The notes under the pieces are model-generated. The model worked only from the letters and a program-made list of their open reading frames with translations, was not told the DNA's origin and ran no database searches. A program made the translations under genes and the position numbers. Positions 24,101-36,080 of a DNA stretch of 64,000 nucleotides are shown piece by piece. This stretch comes from Spongilla lacustris (lineage: Eukaryota; Porifera; Demospongiae; Spongillida; Spongillidae), in NCBI GenBank assembly GCA_949361645.1, contig OX442433.1, forward strand, positions 6,261,529 through 6,325,528. The letters run 5' to 3'. Position 1 is the stretch's first letter. Every line of letters begins with the position of its first letter.

Positions 24101-26822
24101 TATGGTGAAAAAGAGAACTTATTATAAGCGTTCGCGGTTACACGTTTAAATACTTACACGGGCGGCTGAATTTCAATGGGGGCGGATAATTTACAGTATA
24201 TATGTACGCAGCACCGCAGCTGAATTCGAATGTATGTGCATGCATGCGTGGCCCAACACTAGTTGCATCTGCTGAATAACTTTTTCGTATACTTCCGTCT
24301 TTCTCCGTCTATTCTTCCGGCTATCTCCGTATATCCATGTACGTTTGTATCGCGATATGACTAAAAAAATATCGCGATATATCGCATATCGCGATATATA
24401 AAAAATATCGCGATACATCGCATATCGCGATATATCGCGGCAGCCCTGTTTCATACACTTGTTCCCACACCATTTCTCTGTGTGAAAATCGATTTTTGTG
24501 ATCTACACCCAGGGCTGCCGCGATATATCGCGATATGCGATATATCGCGATATGCGATATATCGCGATATTTTTTTGGCCATATCGCGATACAAACGTAC
24601 ATGGATATACGGAGATAGCCGGAAGAATAGACGGAGAAAGTCGGAAATGAACGAAAGTCATTCAGCAGATGCAACTAGTGTTGGGCCATACATTCGAATT
24701 CAGCTGCGGTGTTGCGTATATACATGTATATACTGTAAATCATCCCCCCGTTGAAATTCAGCCGCCCGTGCGCGAACGCTTATAATAAGTCCTCTTTTTC
24801 ACCATACATGTATTATACTGACATGTATTATTTGTCACGGAAGAGTTCATGGTTATGGAGATAATATCGTTAAACACAAGTCTTTTTTTTTCGATGAGGA
24901 AGATGAATGGGGCCATAAAATCATTTGGAATCATTATGTGATCGGAAAGCATATAATGTTCAATCACGCAGTGATTTAATCCTCTCTTAAATTCTTTTCC
25001 TGCATGTGATATTGTGCCTTTTTGTCCTTGTGTCACCACCACAACAACGCAGCCTCAACTTGCATGAAAATGGTGTGGTTATTGATAAATAATTGCTCGA
25101 TAAATATACTTAAAAATATCGCGATATTATATCGCGATATTTTACTCATATCGCGATATATCGCGATATAGGCGATATCGGCTAAAGACCATATCGCGGC
25201 AGCACTGTCTACACCTTTTCCGTGCCGTGGATACAACAATCATTTGTTGAAAACGCGTCAAATTCGGAGTGTGTATAGAGGAGTCCTGTAGCTATTGATT
25301 TAATCTGTTCGTTAGTTTCTGAATCATCCGTTACGGAGATACAGTTGAGCAAACTACAGGCACATTTTCCCGCTTGATTCGCGCCAAGGATATAATCACT
25401 GCCTTCCCATTCACTGAGCGGGACGCGATTTGCCAAAATCATTGGCGCGAATCAAGCGGGAAAACGTGCCCATAGTTTGTTCAACTGTATCTCCGTAACG
25501 GATGATATAGAAATTAACGAACAGAAAAAATCAATAGCTACAGGACTCCTCTATGTGCAACCCGAATTTGACGCGTTTTCAACACTCGTACGTAGAGAAA
25601 TGAGGAATTCTAACCCGCGGGGTTAACAATTGTTGTATCCACGGCACGGAAAATGTGTAGATCACAAAAATCGATTTTCACACAGAGAAATGGTGTGGGA
25701 ACAAGTGTACGAAATTTGAAAGAAAAAGGTAGTACCGTCGCGAAGATGTGTTGTTTAGTACAACGTGCAATTTTTATAGTGATAAAATTATAACCTCACA
25801 AGCCCGATTTTGCTGGACACTGTCCCATATATATATAAACATCTGGGCCTACATGTACATGCAATGCACTCCTATGTATCATGTAGCCGCAGTATATACG
25901 GAATTCGAAGCAGATCAATACATCGATTATATGCAAAGTAAGTTCAGTGACTCGAGATAAGAGGTTCTCTTTTTAAAAAGTTCAGGACAAACTGTTATGG
26001 TATGTACTTGTCCTGTACCGGTGTATATATATAGATGAAGAAAGCATCGAATTCGAAGTTGGTCAACCTACCAATGCACCTGCAACTACTAAACCTGTAA
26101 CTACTCAACCTGCAACTGCTAAACCTGCAACTGTTAAACCTGCAACTGTTAAACCTGCAACTGCTAAACCTACAACAGCTAAACCTGCAACTGCTAAACC
26201 TACAACTGCTAAACCTACAACAGCTAAACCTGCAACTGCTAAACCTACAACTGCTAAACCTGCAACTGCTAAACCTGCAACTGCTAAACCTGCAACTGCT
26301 AAACCTGCAACTGCTAAACCTGCAACTGCTAAACCTGCAACTGCTAAACCTGCAACAGCTAAACCTGCAACTGCTAAACCTGCAACTGCTAAACCTGCAA
26401 CTGCTAAACCTGCAACTGTTAAACCTGCAACTGCTAAACCTGCAACTGCTAAACCTGCAACTGCTAAACCTACAACAGCTAAACCTGCAACTGCTAAACC
26501 TGCAACTGCTAAACCTGCAACTGCTAAACCTGCAACAGCTAAACCTGCAACTGCTAAACCTGCAACTGCTAAACCTGCAACTGCTAAACCTACAACTGCT
26601 AAACCTGCAACTGCTAAACCTGCAACTGCTAAACCTACAACTGCTAAACCTGCAACTGCTAAACCTGCAACTGCTAAACCTGCAACTGCTAAACCTGCAA
26701 CTGCTAAACCTGCAACTGCTAAACCTGCAACTGCTAAACCTACAACTGCTAAACCTGCAACTGTTAAACCTGCAACTGTTAAACCTGTGCCGACTAGTAA
26801 ACTTGGTAAGATGATAATATAG
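21159..26822 (+). CDS. Secreted PATAK-repeat protein, unit A (three exons)
   Basis: Exon 1 (21159-21225) is a signal peptide, MFGKSAVILALVVVSVYG, then KPHA. Exon 2 (25893-25937) reads YTEFEADQYIDYMQ. Exon 3 (26035 onward) reads EESIEFEVGQPTNAP and then about 47 tandem copies of P-A-T-A-K with A/T and A/V variants, closing PVPTSKL. Junction phases agree (1/1). Exon 3 either ends at the donor 26805/26806 or reads on to the TAG at 26820-26822; no downstream exon was found, so the TAG is the likelier end. The mature protein would be about 280 residues, repetitive, Lys-, Thr- and Pro-rich, possibly O-glycosylated. Function is unknown; an adhesive, mucin-like or matrix role is inference. Intron 1 is swollen to 4.7 kb by nested transposons. 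Confidence 0.75.
21253..22750. mobile_element. Foldback-type element FB1 with long inverted arms
   Basis: Arms of more than 300 bp are inverted copies: GGGACAGTTCACTG...CACGCGAAAATGATAACTCGC at the left, returning as GCGAGTTATCATTTTCGCG...GAACTGTCCC at the right. The middle shares the words CCCGCTCGATTCGCGCCAATGAT with FB2-FB4. A separate element (21600-22281) sits inside it. It lies in intron 1 of the PATAK-repeat gene and is absent from the same intron of the unit B gene. Confidence 0.85.
21600..22281. mobile_element. Nested TIR element (GGCGGATCCAGG ends)
   Basis: It begins CAAGGGCGGATCCAGG and ends CCTGGATCCGCCTCTG. AACTAC flanks both sides (21594-21599 and 22282-22287), a candidate 6-bp target duplication. 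The interior has two G-rich homopolymer blocks, a C run, and no coding capacity. Confidence 0.75.
22774..23579. mobile_element. Foldback-type element FB2
   Basis: Starts GGGACAGTGTCCAGCAAAATC and returns inverted as ...AAGCCCGATTTTGCT; the outermost GGACACTGTCCC of the right arm is missing. It abuts FB3 directly. Arms are about 370 bp around a centre with two inverted copies of CGCTTGATTCGCGCCAA. Confidence 0.8.
23708..24448. mobile_element. hAT-type non-autonomous element, copy 2
   Basis: The ends are the same as copy 1 at 10139 (CAGTGCTGCCGCG...CGGCAGCCCTG). The 8-bp duplication is TTTCATAC, at 23700-23707 and 24449-24456. It lies in the left arm of FB3. Confidence 0.92.
24510..25207. mobile_element. 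hAT-type non-autonomous element, copy 3 (inverted)
   Basis: The element is in the opposite orientation to copies 1 and 2, starting CAGGGCTGCCGCG and ending CGGCAGCACTG. The 8-bp duplication is TCTACACC, at 24502-24509 and 25208-25215. Only about 60 bp separate it from copy 2, forming a head-to-head pair inside FB3. Confidence 0.92.
26081..26790 (+). repeat. 15-bp coding minisatellite CCTGCAACTGCTAAA (about 47 copies)
   Basis: The units stay in frame with exon 3 of the unit A gene and encode Pro-Ala-Thr-Ala-Lys. Variants are GCA/ACA, GCT/GTT and ACT/ACA, and some variant strings recur, suggesting block duplication. The corresponding exon in unit B has only about five loose units. Confidence 0.95.
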
Positions 26823-29800
26823 TTTTATTTATTGCTTGCACATTTAAAACCAGATTTGTTACTGTATCACAGTAATTGGATATTCTTTAGTTTCCCTGGC
26901 GTTACTATTTCTCCAGTTGATGCCTATAGCTAGAAGTCCTGTACATCAAAACCAATATCAAATGATGCATATACTTGCCAAGCACATGCAAAAGATCCAA
27001 GTTGAGCATGCAGGGCAGAACTAAGTCCATGCCTGAGCCTTAAGTTTGCCGGCAGAGCAAAATTACCCAGCCATATATAGTCCTATTGTGGTAGGCATGA
27101 TTTCACAGTGCATGTGAGTCAAGTGCATGTGAGTCAAGACAAGCCACCATTTGTAATCTAAGTTTAGTGAGAGTAACTGTATAACCACTGCCAACCATTA
27201 TGCGGGATGAGGAGGGTGGGTGTTTACAAGTCCATGTTTTAACTTCCTGGAAGTATGAGATTTCCTACATCACAGGCTGAGTAGAGATTTTATAAGCTGC
27301 ACATTTTTTAACATTAATAATATTATAGGAATATTTAAGATTATATTACTTTTATTTCGCCAGCATGTCTGTTAGAACTTTTCACAACAATTACCAGTTA
27401 ATCAACTGCTTGTATAAACGTTTTTTTTTTCATTGCGAAATACCCGAGAAAGCTTCCTATCGTTTACATATATATATAATTATTATTATTATAAATTCGG
27501 TTTATAGATAGAGAGGTCCTTTACATATTGGATTGCTCTATTCATTAATTTTTACGTCATCTGTTACGGAGATACAGTTGACGTGCACAATTTTGCGCTC
27601 GATTCGCGCCAATGATTTGCGCAAATTGTGTCCCGCTCAATGTTGTATGGGGAGGCGGGGATTTTTATCTTTGGTGCTTTTCAAGCACATGTGCTGGAAT
27701 CTAAATAATGTATGGTTTTTTTCCAATTAGATCTATTGGACGAGTGAATGCACCTGTTGCTGAAGCTGTGATGAACTTTTGAAATAAAAAGGACCTCTTT
27801 TTTATGGGTGTGTAGCAATGAAATTAGAAACTAGTGCTGAAAAAATATTTTGTGTGATACTGCACTTGACACCCTGTATAGCGTATTTTTTGCCAGAGTT
27901 TCTAAAAGTAAAGACACCAACACAATGATCATAACCATAGCAATGTAGCACACACAGTTGCTCTGTTAGCTTACCAGTGATATCACAGCAAAGTTTGACC
28001 AGATTTATAAAGATGGCAAGTTGTTAATTAGCAGAACCGTTGTTATGTATGAATCAGATTACGTTTGTTTTGGCCATGGGAAACAAAAATTTAAGCACTG
28101 ACAAAGCCATATTACAAAAGTGGTGGTCAAATTATAGTAGCACAGAAGAACATCAGTAGATACAACTGTGGCAGTGAGGTTCAGCCGGGTGAAAATTCTA
28201 CTCAGTAGCGTAGGTTCTGATCCTAATGAGCATGTTTCAGGGATATCCTTCCAATGCCATTCAGCCAGGTAGATCAGAAGGAATATAGTACCAACCTATT
28301 GCTTTGCAGTGGCCATAAGGCTTAAAGAAGAGATTGAAAGCAGACAAACCTTGTCAGCAACTTAAGAAGCATTAGGATATAGGAGGTGAGTGAAGAGGTG
28401 ATAGTCTATCTATGCAGAAGAATAACTCTGTTTGCAGTTGAAGACATGTAATGGTGCCCAAGCTAGATTACTTCAGCAACCAAATTGAATACTCAACTGC
28501 TGTGCAAGGTGACTTACACAATGTAGGTAAAAAAAACCCCCCTGAAAAGAACAAGGTTGCTGAAGTATGATACTAGTAAAAAATGTGACCAAAGGTACAC
28601 AGAGCCTCTACTTAGGATAAGATAAGCCTGTTGCCAGCAGAGGTATCTACTGCTGTACAATCCTGGTCAGAAAGCTGTTCTCTTGTCCCTCTGTATCATT
28701 TGAAACCATGCAGTTTACTTTGCTAACCACAGGTAACTTCATTCAGTCCTTGTGCTTTTGCTCTTAGTCCCAATTCCATGCCATCAGAAGATGCTAAGTC
28801 AGGCTGACTGATAACACAGTAAAAACATTTAGAAAAAAAAAAAAACTCATAGTGAATATGCCATCTAGTATAAAACAATACAAAAATTTATTAGGCTGCT
28901 GAGATTTCTGCAAGCTGGTGCAAGAGTTGGATTCAATGTTAAGTAATATGGTTTTAAGGTAATCTTGGCAATGACCTGCTGTAATTTTTTTACTGGCATA
29001 AATTTGAATGGTTTCATCCTCTGTGTCATTTTGCTTGTGAACACATCATTTGGACTGAAGGCACAACTAGTTTTAATCTTTGGGAATGTATATTGTATGT
29101 TTAGGTTTAGTAGTAATGACAATTTTCATACATGCATAGAAATGGTGGAGTGTTTTTTTTTGGTGCATGCAACCTACTGTTCACGTCATCTATCGCTCCA
29201 ATAATAGCCTCTGTGAGTTTATTATATTCATTATCCACCATGTAAACCTTTATGACAAAATATGATTTTTCATTTGTTGTGGTGTGGAATGAAGTTGCAT
29301 AACTTGCTGTAAAATTATGCTAACACGCTCACCAAATAGGAAAAGGAGGCCTTTGAGAATATACCCGCTAACTTGAGTAAGCATGTCAACATTGAGATCA
29401 CCTTGCACGTACCCTGGAGTATGTCCAGAAAGGGATTTGTATTGGCATAGTGCATCTGCATGGCCACATATGGTGATCTGAAGGCCACAGAAGATATTCA
29501 TGAATATGGTTTTAGAACTAATGGATCAGTGAATGCACCTGTTGCTGAAGCTGGGATGAACTTTTGTAATAATATGACCTCTTTTGTGTGGTTATGCAGC
29601 AATGCAATTTGAAATTAAATACAGTGCTGAACGCTTTACCTAACGAATCACTACATGACCACACTGATAAAAACTGCATTGATGTTTTTACAATCATGAT
29701 GTTTTTTTCCTGTACTAAAGTACGATTTTTAGATCAACTGATATTAATTTTTTTCTTTCTAAAGCGATAGTGCATTGGACACCCTGTTTAAAGTGGTTCT

Positions 29801-31862
29801 GAAAGGAAACAGACATGGACACACTGATGATAGCAATGTGACATGCTGCTCTGTTCACTTACTGGTGATGTCATAGAGGGCAAGTTCTTTTTAAATTATA
29901 CGGCTGTGGGAATCAAGAAAATAAGCACAGCCAAAGTTGCATCAGAAGATACAGTTGTGATATTGGGGTTCAGCCCAGTAAAGAGATGATAAATTTATCA
30001 CTTTTATCCCATGCATGCTGAGAATCAAATTCTTTCCATTTCCTGCTTCTCTGAGTTTTGGGATATTTATAGCAAATTTTGTTGCATTTTTAATTTAGAG
30101 GCTACATGATTTTGAAGTTTTTGCTATGATGCAGCCAATTCAGTTTTTTATCAACATGGGGTAGCAAAACCAAAATTTGAACAATCAAGATTGTAGTACC
30201 AAGATTACTAGAAATGGATTCTGTGTTTATATAACAATCTTTAATGAAATATACTTCCATCCATTCAATTGTATTGCCTGATCATCAAAAAAAAAAATTC
30301 TTTGAAAATATGAAACAAATAAGTACCCGCAGTGTTGCTGTGTATAAAGTATTATGACAATATGCAATTATTGATCAGGTGGAATATAGAGGTCACATTT
30401 GTCATACTTCAGCAACCTTGCGCTTGTCAGGCTTTGTTCCCTAATTTACATTGGCAGTTGCAGCCACCTGAAGCAATCCAGCTAGAGGCCTTCCACATCA
30501 AACAAGGTTATCCTGCTAGATATGACTATCTCTTCACTCACCTCATCACAAACCTCTTCACTCCCCACTTCACTCACCTCACTTCTGTTGCTCGCAAGGT
30601 TTGTCTGCTTTCATTTTTTTCCCCACAAACTGGCCACACAGAGATTACAGGAAGCTCTTTTGTTCACTCACAGCAATAGGTTGGTACTATCTCAGGATAA
30701 GTAAAGTCTTTTAACAGCACAGATATCTACAATATCTGTGAATATCCTGTTCAAAAGCTGGAGGTCAGGCATAGGTGTGGCATGCATAGGCCAGTTTGCA
30801 AAATCATAACTGCAGGAATACAAGAGCTTCTTAAAACCACAAGTGAAGAGACATTTGGTATCAAGAAACAATGTCACTTTACCACCAAAAATTTGGGTCC
30901 ATCAAAAACCTCATAACCAAGGTACCACATTACCTTGATGAAGCATATCTGTGTATTTGATGCTATACAAAAAAAAAAAAAAAGAAAGATCTGCAGAGGA
31001 GTCACTCTGCTGAACTCCTAATGCCAAAAAGGGAGGTTGGCTGCAGCATCGGTTGGGAGTTCAGGAAAGTGTTTGCATCTGTTAAGTTGATGACAACCAC
31101 ACTTTTCATTTACCGCAACAAAATTGTCAGGGTTTTCTCGTTTCAACTTTAGTTTACATGATGATTCTTGTGTACATGATGTGTAAAGGAGTAATATATA
31201 CCTGATGACATGACTGCATTTGCTTGACCACAAATCCTTAATAAAACACACCAAAGGTGTTTGACTGAGATAGATCTAATGATGCAAGTTTGATATGAGG
31301 CTCTTGAGGCACTGTTAAGTCTAACAATATATGTTATGAGTGATGATGATCCATGGTAGCAGGCAAACAAATAAGAACGTTTTCAATGGAAAAATGCTTT
31401 AAGCAAGTACAGTTATAATTCCCATCCACCACCATTGAATCATTCCCACCAGCAGGCGTGGTGTAACATTGGAATCCACCTTGTTTCCAGTCTTTGTGGA
31501 TACTACATGTATCTATTTGTGTTGCTCCACTATCGAAGGCCCCCCCCCCCCCCCCCCCCCCCCCTCTTATCCCCACTCCATACAAAGTGAAATAGCTGCC
31601 ATTTGCATCCCGTTCAGTCGATGAATACTTGTTATAATTAGTTGCCACAAGCCATGAGTCGAACAATTTGCGGGCATACATCCTGGTAAAATTTTCATCC
31701 CAGCTATACATATGCCTTCCAGATTGATCGGATATATTGAATAATTAGCTGCATTTTAATAATGATACAAAACTGTTCATATAGTGAACATATCCCTGAC
31801 CTCCTCTTTCCCGGTGGCCTCTGCCTCTAACTGCTGGTGGATCCGGCTCAGGTCATGGCAAC
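26823..31862. repeat. Right part of duplication unit A: repeat-derived DNA
   Basis: Matches unit B (33281-40105) in order with indels. Contains a foldback-like remnant at 27530-27650 (GATACAGTTGACGTGCAC, GATTCGCGCCAATGATTTGCGC) and two internally related subunits (about 27740-29120 and 29520-30900), each starting ACCTGTTGCTGAAGCTG. A roughly 300-bp block is inverted between them. No intact gene is recognised. The minus-strand phrase ITLKPYYLTLN...PACRNLS near 28900 recurs in unit B and may be the remains of a protein. Confidence 0.75.
31334..31711 (-). pseudogene. Unidentified ORF fragment (YSWDENFTRMYA), unit A
   Basis: The frame reads MYSWDENFTRMYARKLFDSW, VATNYNKYSSTERDANGSYF, then a poly(G)-encoded Gly run, then CSIHKDWKQGGFQCYTTPAGG and NYNCTC. 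A diverged copy is at 39711-39935, where the frame breaks after CSIH near the poly(C). Similarity between copies on both sides of the tract suggests a real ancestral protein or transposon product, with the homopolymer inserted. I do not recognise the family. Confidence 0.4.
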
Positions 31863-32280
31863 GTCATGTCATAGCCCTTATCAAGGTCAAATTCAATTTG
31901 GCTTGATGCCTCAGCAATGTGGTCTATTGCCCTGTCAGACCTATAGCCTATGTTGGCCGGTTTAATTGATTTGAAAGATCCATGCACGCGGTCTTCAAGG
32001 TCAGCATATATTGGAGCCCTGTTCCTCTTGCATGACCCTAGTCTAGATCTGTGTATAGAACAATCCATCGTTTTCCTGGGAACTTTGACCATCCAATTGA
32101 CAGGTGGCATGATAAAGCTGGTCTGCATGGATTCTGTACCCCAACACCCATAATGTCTCAACTGCTATAGGGATGCATGTCCAGCCAAAGCTCTGAGCAC
32201 TTGGCATCATACTAGAATTATGCTTGCACACCTCGGCCAGAGCTGCAGATCCACTTGTCACACCCATGCACTTCCATTAA
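31863..32280 (-). pseudogene. Retroelement fragments at the start of unit B
   Basis: The block at 32043-32267 repeats GVTSGSAALAEVCKHN and FGWTCIPIAVETLWVLGY of unit A. The block at 31863-32060 (SRLGSCKRNRAPIYADLEDRV) has a second copy at 32390-32590 (SRLGPCKRNRTPIYVDFEDRV) and one in unit A at 20690-20880. These are dead fragments upstream of the signal-peptide gene. Confidence 0.6.
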
Positions 32281-32860
32281 AGTATTTGAATCTGGCATAG
32301 ATGTAACAGTCAGACCATATTTTTGGAATAATACATAATCACACTATAATATTACACAGCAAATTTAAACACAGACTCTTAACAAAATAGCCTTCATCAA
32401 GGTCAAATTCAATTTGGCTTGTTGTCTCAGCAATGTGGTCTATAGCCCTGCCTGTCAGACCAAGCCTACGTTGGCCTGTTTGATTTGAAAGATCCACGCG
32501 GTCTTCAAAGTCAACATATATTGGAGTCCTGTTCCTCTTGCATGGTCCTAGTCTAGATCGGTATATAGAACAATCCATATCCTTTTCCTGGGAACTTTGA
32601 CCACAATTTCGTGTGAGCAGGAATGCAACTATGGTCTACAAATGCATGTAGCGTAAAGTTAGCCTGGTAGTGCAAGCATACCGGTATATCCCAAGCTGAA
32701 TTTTTGTGGGCGATTCTGCATGTTCTCTATCTGTTAATTGTATTGCCGACCGGGCAAAATTTTGGCTTACAAAAGCCTTACATCATTTCCTTTCTCTTTA
32801 TATATAATAAGCTATAAACTTCAGTATAGATATATATTATCCCGTGCGGACCGCAGCAAC

Positions 32861-33980
32861 ATGTTCGGGAAATCGGCTGTCATTCTGGCTTTGGTGGTTG
32901 TTTCCGTCTACGGCAAACCACATGCACGTAAGCGTGTTGCATACATGTATAAACGTGTACATGCAATGCACTCCTATATCATGTAGCCGCAGCATATACG
33001 GAATCCGAAGCAGATCAATACATCGAATATATGCAAGGTAAGTTCAGTGACTCGAGATAAGAGGTTCTCTTTTTAAAAAGTTCAGGACGAAACTGTTATG
33101 GTATGTCCTGTACCGGTATATGCATGCAGGTGAAGAAAGCATCGAATTCGAAGGCGGTGCACCTACCACTACCGCACCTCCAATTACTCAACCTGCAACC
33201 ACTCAACCTGCAACGACCGTACCTGCAACCACTCAACCTGCAACGACTAAACCTGTGCCGACTAGTAAACCTCGTAAGATGATGATATAGTTTTATTTAT
33301 CGCTTGCACATTTAAAACCAGATTTGTTACTGTATCACAGTAATAGGATACATTCACTTGTTTCCCAGTCACTGTTTATCCAATTGATGCCTAGAAGCCC
33401 TACATCCAAACCAGGATGAGGAGGGTGGGTGCTTACCAGTTCATGCTTTTACTTCCTGGTTTATAAGCCACACATTTCAATATATGCATTTCCTTGATTT
33501 TTTTTTTGCCATTCCTAGAAAGTTGCAGCGGATGGTGTAATGAGGACCAGGTCAATGATTGCATTGCATTAATTAAAGATTCAGCATTGTTAATGTGCTA
33601 ATTATGGTTCATGTAACATGCAATATATATTTGAACTTGCTGCCTACTAAATTACATGCATATACTGTATCGTTTTGCGTAATGCTTATGCACAGTGTGG
33701 TAAGTTCTAGACCAATAACCACAATTATGTTACCACAATTCAATTCAAATCAAATAGTATTTTAGGTATTCCAGTGTATTATAACTGATTACCTTTCAGC
33801 CTGTAAGGTGAATGGCCATGTCTATCTACCTGGTCAGCACTTCAAAAATGACCACAACACCTGGTACAGTAATGCATAAAAAAGAACACTGAGTGATGAA
33901 ATTCTTTCTACCATTCAGTATCTGTGGATACTATGGAATAGCTGTGTGCACTAAGAAGGCTTGTCATAAACCTGATGCTG
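32861..33980 (+). CDS. Secreted pacifastin/VWC-like protein, unit B
   Basis: Exon 1 (32861-32927) gives the same signal peptide as the unit A gene. Exon 2 (32993-33037) reads YTESEADQYIEYMQ. Exon 3 (33130-33273) reads EESIEFEGGAPTTTAPP, then about five PATTQ/PATTK units. Later exons fit a cysteine module: a short one from 33519 (SCSGW), 33800-33863 (CKVNGHVYLPGQHFKND) and 33919-33980 (C-I-C-GYYGIAVCTKKAC). The Cys-x-Cys-xx-G...C-T-xxx-C pattern fits pacifastin light-chain or VWC inhibitors, but one expected Cys is His in KNDHNTC. Introns are 55-250 nt. The short exon at 33519 is uncertain, and so is the 3' end: the donor at 33981 (GTCAGT) may be used, or the frame may read on to a nearby stop. 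Confidence 0.65.
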
Positions 33981-36080
33981 GTCAGTATATCACTCTCTAT
34001 ATGTATATCACCTACACCCATATACTCTAACTAGTATAATAGTTATTATATATAATTTAACAGGGTGTTTCACAATCAAGGAAAATTGTTTATAAATTAA
34101 CCACAAACAGTTAAAATTGTTGCTAAATGCTCTAATAACACATGCTTAAATGTTGATGTAAAGAAACTAAAAATTTAATTAACTAAAATCCTAGGGATTA
34201 AAATTAATGAAAATGGATTAATAATTTCCGATTACACCTAATTAGAAACAGACCATTTTAGAAGGATCCAAAAGCTCCTTGAATTTTAATAATATCACAA
34301 TGGCCAAATTTATTAATAAATCCAAACCACTAAATCAAGATACAATGGCTCAAGTACATTGCAAAAATAAAAAAATAAATCAAGATTTCAATTTCGAATC
34401 ACTTCTAAACGGAAGGAGTTCATTTGCAGCATTTAACTAATTACCCACACTACATTTATTAACATTAATAATGTTGAATAGGGGTTTTGAATTTGAGACT
34501 GTTCGTTTATTTTTACGCCATCTGTTACGGAGATACAGTTGACGTGCACAATTTCGGGCTCGATTCGCGCCAATGATTTGCGCAAATTGTGTCCCGTTCA
34601 ATATTGTATTGGTATATCTTTGGCGCTTTTCAAGCACATGTGCTGGAATCTAAATAATGTATGGTTTCTTTTTCTAATGGACGAGTGAATACACCTGTTG
34701 CTGAAGCTGTGATGAACTTTTGAAATAAACAGGACCTCTTTTGTATGGGTGTGCAGCAATGAAATTAGAAAGTAGCGCTGAAAAAATGTTTTGTGTGATA
34801 GTGCATTTGACATCCTGTATAGCTTATTTTTCATCAGTGATTCTAAAAGTAAAAAGGCACCAACACACTGATCATAGCCATAGCAATGTAGCGCACACAG
34901 TTGCTCTGTTAGCTTACCAGTGATGTCACAGCAAAGTTTGACCAGATTTATAAAGATGGCAAGTTGTTAACTAGCAGCACTGTTGTTATGTGTGAATCAG
35001 ATGAAGGTTTTTTTGGCCATGGGAAACAAGAAATTAAGCACAGACAAAGCCATGTTTCAAATGTGGTTGTCAAATTATAGTAGCACAAAAGAATATCAGT
35101 AGATACAACTGTAGCAGTGAGGTTCAGCCGGGTGAAAATTCCTAGTGAGGATATCCTTCCAATGCCATTTGGCCAGTGGATCAGATGGAATATAGTACCG
35201 ACCTATTGCTTTGCAGTGGCCATAAGGCTTGAAGAGATTGAAAGCAGACAAACCTTGTCAGCAACAGAAGAAGCATTAGGATATAGGAGGTGAGTGAAGA
35301 GGTGACGTCTATCTACATAGAAGGATAACTCTGTTTGCGATTGAATACATGTAATGGTGCCCAAGCTGGATTGCTTCAGCAACCAAATTGAATACTCAAC
35401 TGCTGTGCAAGGTGACTTAGGGCAAAAAAGCATGAAGAGCACAAGGTTGCGGAAGCATGATAGTAGTAAAAATGTGACCAAAGGTACTACTTAGAATAAG
35501 ATAAGCCTGTTGCCAGCAGAGGTATCTACTGCTGTAAAATCCTGGTCAAAAAGCTGTTCTCTTGTCCCTCTGTATCATTTGAAACCATGCAGTTTACTTT
35601 GCTAACCACAGGTACATGTAACTTCTTTCAGTCCTTGTGCTTTTGCCTCTTAATCCCAATTCCAGTTGCCATCAGAAGATGCTAAGTCAGGCTGACTGAT
35701 AACATGGTAAAAATATTTAGAAAAAAAAAACTCATAGTGAATATGCCATCCAATATAAAACAATACTAAAAATGTGAGTATTGCTAGGCCATTGTGGACT
35801 CATATCACTTGTGGCTGTGCTCTAAAAGTAGATGCACTTCATTTATTAGGCCACTGAGATTTCTGCAAGCTGGTACAAGCGGTGCATTCAATGTTAAGTA
35901 ATATGGTTCTAAGGTAATCTTGGCAATGATCTGTTTACTGGTATAAATTTGAATGGTTTCATCCTCTGTGTCATTTTGCTTGTAAATGTTCAGGAATAAT
36001 AAAGCAAGAAACAAAATGGAGCATGAAATGCATACAATTAGATGATACTTAAGTAATTAAAATGAAATCATAAAGAGAAA
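33981..36080. repeat. Unit B repeat-derived DNA, first part
   Basis: Parallels 27530-29040 of unit A: foldback-like remnant at 34500-34610, the ACCTGTTGCTGAAGCTG subunit at 34690, and the block at 35195-35479 in the same orientation as 28289-28590. No gene is recognised. Confidence 0.7.

Larger units (their letters stand above)
23588..25826. mobile_element. Foldback-type element FB3 carrying two hAT insertions
   Basis: Starts GGGACAGTGTCCAGCAAAATC and ends GCTGGACACTGTCCC. Subtracting the two hAT copies and their target duplications leaves about 780 bp, the size of FB2. Flanks are TATA-rich, so the target duplication cannot be defined. Confidence 0.85.

Noticed and set aside
26081..26790. 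Regular 15-bp repeats considered as a CRISPR-like or satellite array
   Set aside because: There are no spacers, the unit length is a multiple of three, and the array is in frame with flanking exons. It is a coding minisatellite.
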